Of a stretch of 64,000 bases of DNA, positions 62,549 to 64,000 are shown piece after piece. The notes under the pieces are model-generated. The model searched no databases, was not told where the DNA came from, and worked only from the letters and a program-made list of their open reading frames with translations. Numbering within the stretch: position 1 is the stretch's first letter; every line of letters begins with the position of its first letter. The position numbers and the translations under genes are program-made. The stretch comes from Bdellovibrionales bacterium (GTDB taxonomy: Bacteria > Bdellovibrionota > UBA1018), in the NCBI GenBank assembly GCA_016786465.1, contig JAEUWC010000014.1:62001-126000 (forward strand), read 5' to 3'.

Positions 62549-64000
62549 AAAGTTCCGGCGGCGCGGGCGGCGCCAAAATCCTAGTCGCGAATCGTTCCGA
62601 AATCGCATGCCGCGTTTTTCAAACCGCGCGCGAAATGGGAATTCGTACGGTCGGGATATTCGCACCCGGTGATGAAGAAGCTCGGCATCTGACTTTTGCC
62701 GACGAAGTTCACCCCGTCGCAAGTTACTTGGATGTGGGCGCCGTGGTTGAAGCCGCCGTGAAATCCAAGGCCACAATGGTTCACCCAGGCTACGGATTTT
62801 TGTCTGAACGGCCGGTTCTTCCGCAGGGTCTGGAAAAAGCAGGGATCACATTTCTGGGGCCACGCCCTGAAACCATGGAAGCCCTAGGCGGAAAGATTGC
62901 GGCAAAGGAACTGGCGGAAAAATCCGGGGTTCCGACTTTGCCCTGGGCAAAGGTTCCAAAGGGCGGCGATTTGAAGGCTGCCGCGAAGAAGGTAGGCTTT
63001 CCGCTTCTTTTGAAAGCTGCCGCCGGTGGCGGTGGTAAGGGCATGCGAAAGGTCACGCAGGAAAAAGATCTAGAATCGGCCGCTGAAAGCGCATCGGCAG
63101 AAGCCATTTCATCCTTTGGTGACGGGACGCTATTCATTGAAAAGCTGGTGGAAAAACCCCGTCACATCGAAGTTCAGGTCTTTGGCGATGGTCACGGCGG
63201 CGCCGTTCATCTTTATGAACGTGAATGCACGCTTCAGCGCCGACACCAGAAAGTTTGGGAAGAAGCACGCGCTCCCCATCTTTCAGAAAAAACTCGCGAA
63301 GGACTTTTCAAAGCGGCGCTGGCCCTTTCGCAGGCCGTGAAATACCGAAGCGCGGGTACGCTGGAATTTTTGGTCGACGATGACGGTTCATTTTATTTTC
63401 TGGAAATGAACACTCGGCTTCAAGTCGAACACCCGGTGACGGAACTGGTGACGGGTGTGGATCTGGTTCGCGCGATGATCCAGTTGGGATTGGATCCGTC
63501 GAAATCCCCGTTGAAAGAAACGCCCACCGCGCGCGGGCACGCGATCGAAGTTCGCCTGTATGCCGAAGATGCCGCGCAAGGATTCATGCCCACGCCCGGA
63601 AAGATCGAAAAAATTCGGTGGCCGATGGGACCTGGTATTCGGGTCGATAGCGGAATCGAAGAAGGCCAAACGATTGGAACCAGTTTCGATTCGATGCTGG
63701 GAAAACTGATCGTGTCAGCAGAAACCCGCGAATGGGCCGTGGCCAAGATGCAAGTCGCGCTGGATGACCTGGTGATTTTGGGAATGGGACATAACCAGCC
63801 CTACCTTCAAGCCATCGGTCGCCACCCCGACGTGATTGCGGGCAAGGTCGATACGCATTTTTTGGAAAGGGTCTTGGGGGGCTTTGACGGAACGCCTTCG
63901 AAAGAAGAACTGGCTTTGGCAGTGGCCTTTCGTCAGGCCGGCTTGGCTCGCGCGGGTGCAGGATCTGCCGGGCACACCCCAGGCTGTGGTGCGGCCGCGT
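62545..64000 (+). CDS. Acyl-CoA carboxylase alpha subunit (biotin carboxylase), 5' part
   Basis: GTG start in the GTGA overlap, then at least 485 codons running off the window with no stop. The biotin-carboxylase domain is complete enough: ILVANRSEIACRVFQTAREMG, VHPGYGFLSER, LLLKAAAGGGGKGMRKV, ERECTLQRRHQKVWEEAR and FLEMNTRLQVEHPVTELVTGVDLV. With the beta subunit and hydratase it forms the leucine-degradation (methylcrotonyl-CoA) carboxylase; the biotin-carrier domain should lie beyond position 64000. Confidence 0.93.
   Translation, partial: MKSSGGAGGAKILVANRSEIACRVFQTAREMGIRTVGIFAPGDEEARHLTFADEVHPVASYLDVGAVVEAAVKSKATMVHPGYGFLSERPVLPQGLEKAGITFLGPRPETMEALGGKIAAKELAEKSGVPTLPWAKVPKGGDLKAAAKKVGFPLLLKAAAGGGGKGMRKVTQEKDLESAAESASAEAISSFGDGTLFIEKLVEKPRHIEVQVFGDGHGGAVHLYERECTLQRRHQKVWEEARAPHLSEKTREGLFKAALALSQAVKYRSAGTLEFLVDDDGSFYFLEMNTRLQVEHPVTELVTGVDLVRAMIQLGLDPSKSPLKETPTARGHAIEVRLYAEDAAQGFMPTPGKIEKIRWPMGPGIRVDSGIEEGQTIGTSFDSMLGKLIVSAETREWAVAKMQVALDDLVILGMGHNQPYLQAIGRHPDVIAGKVDTHFLERVLGGFDGTPSKEELALAVAFRQAGLARAGAGSAGHTPGCGAAA

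Noticed and set aside
1-64000. tRNA, rRNA, CRISPR array, prophage or IS element
   Set aside because: Looked for acceptor/T-loop patterns, regularly spaced direct repeats, and transposase or integrase motifs among the translated frames; none found by eye, though a covariance-model scan was not possible.

Overview
The window looks like chromosomal DNA of a Gram-negative, probably motile bacterium. It carries KDO biosynthesis genes (kdsB, kdsA, kdsC), several outer-membrane beta-barrels, many lipoproteins and Sec-exported proteins, a FliL-like flagellar protein and two GGDEF proteins. The gene mix (DUF2252, tandem M16 peptidases, a bactofilin, a Gld-type ABC exporter, Isc-type Fe-S assembly, nucleotide salvage, leucine catabolism) and the dense coding suggest Bdellovibrionota/Oligoflexia or a related former deltaproteobacterial lineage. 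That placement is inference; there is no rRNA marker here. I see no IS element, prophage, CRISPR array, tRNA or rRNA, and no gene-free stretch longer than about 170 bases.

Layout. 0-9 kb: end of an outer-membrane protein, a cupin/JmjC-like protein, a FliL-like protein, alanine dehydrogenase, a PhnP-like phosphodiesterase, an active/inactive M16 peptidase pair, and a bactofilin with a membrane partner. 9-13.1 kb: a coupled signalling operon (coiled-coil protein, REC-GGDEF regulator, metallophosphoesterase) behind a possible FliA promoter. 13.1-18.5 kb: an unfamiliar envelope cluster with three paralogues of a signal peptide / Cys / TM / coiled coil / TM / Cys protein family, an EF-hand-like protein and a HEXXH metallopeptidase-like protein. 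18.5-25.8 kb: an S33 hydrolase, then kdsB-pyrG-kdsA, a lipoprotein made of four Cys repeats, kdsC and proC. 25.8-31.9 kb: small exported and membrane proteins, a methyltransferase, DUF2252 and a PAS-GGDEF protein. 32-41.9 kb: Rrf2 regulator, iscS-iscU-iscA-hscB-hscA-fdx, overlapping into oppA, an MnmC-like oxidase, a glycosyltransferase and an acyltransferase. 41.9-52 kb: lipoprotein, oppBC, DUF429, GHMP kinase, hpt, a uracil phosphoribosyltransferase, secreted proteins, tdk and a HEXXH protein with an unusual start. 52-57.6 kb: Yip1, DUF4340 and a GldG/GldF/GldA-like exporter. 57.6-60 kb: a Fur-box-preceded operon of porin, FMN-binding protein and four-helix His-rich membrane protein, probably for iron acquisition. 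60-64 kb: a leucine-degradation acyl-CoA carboxylase module (beta subunit, enoyl-CoA hydratase, biotin carboxylase subunit running off the end).

Most neighbouring genes overlap by 4-40 bases, so translational coupling is the rule. The most promising undescribed system is the 13.1-18.5 kb paralogue cluster. The Fur-box operon comes next. The best non-coding signals are a 24-bp inverted repeat with self-palindromic arms, a triplicated 37-bp hairpin unit, and hexamers spaced exactly 26 bp apart at the Rrf2 promoter.
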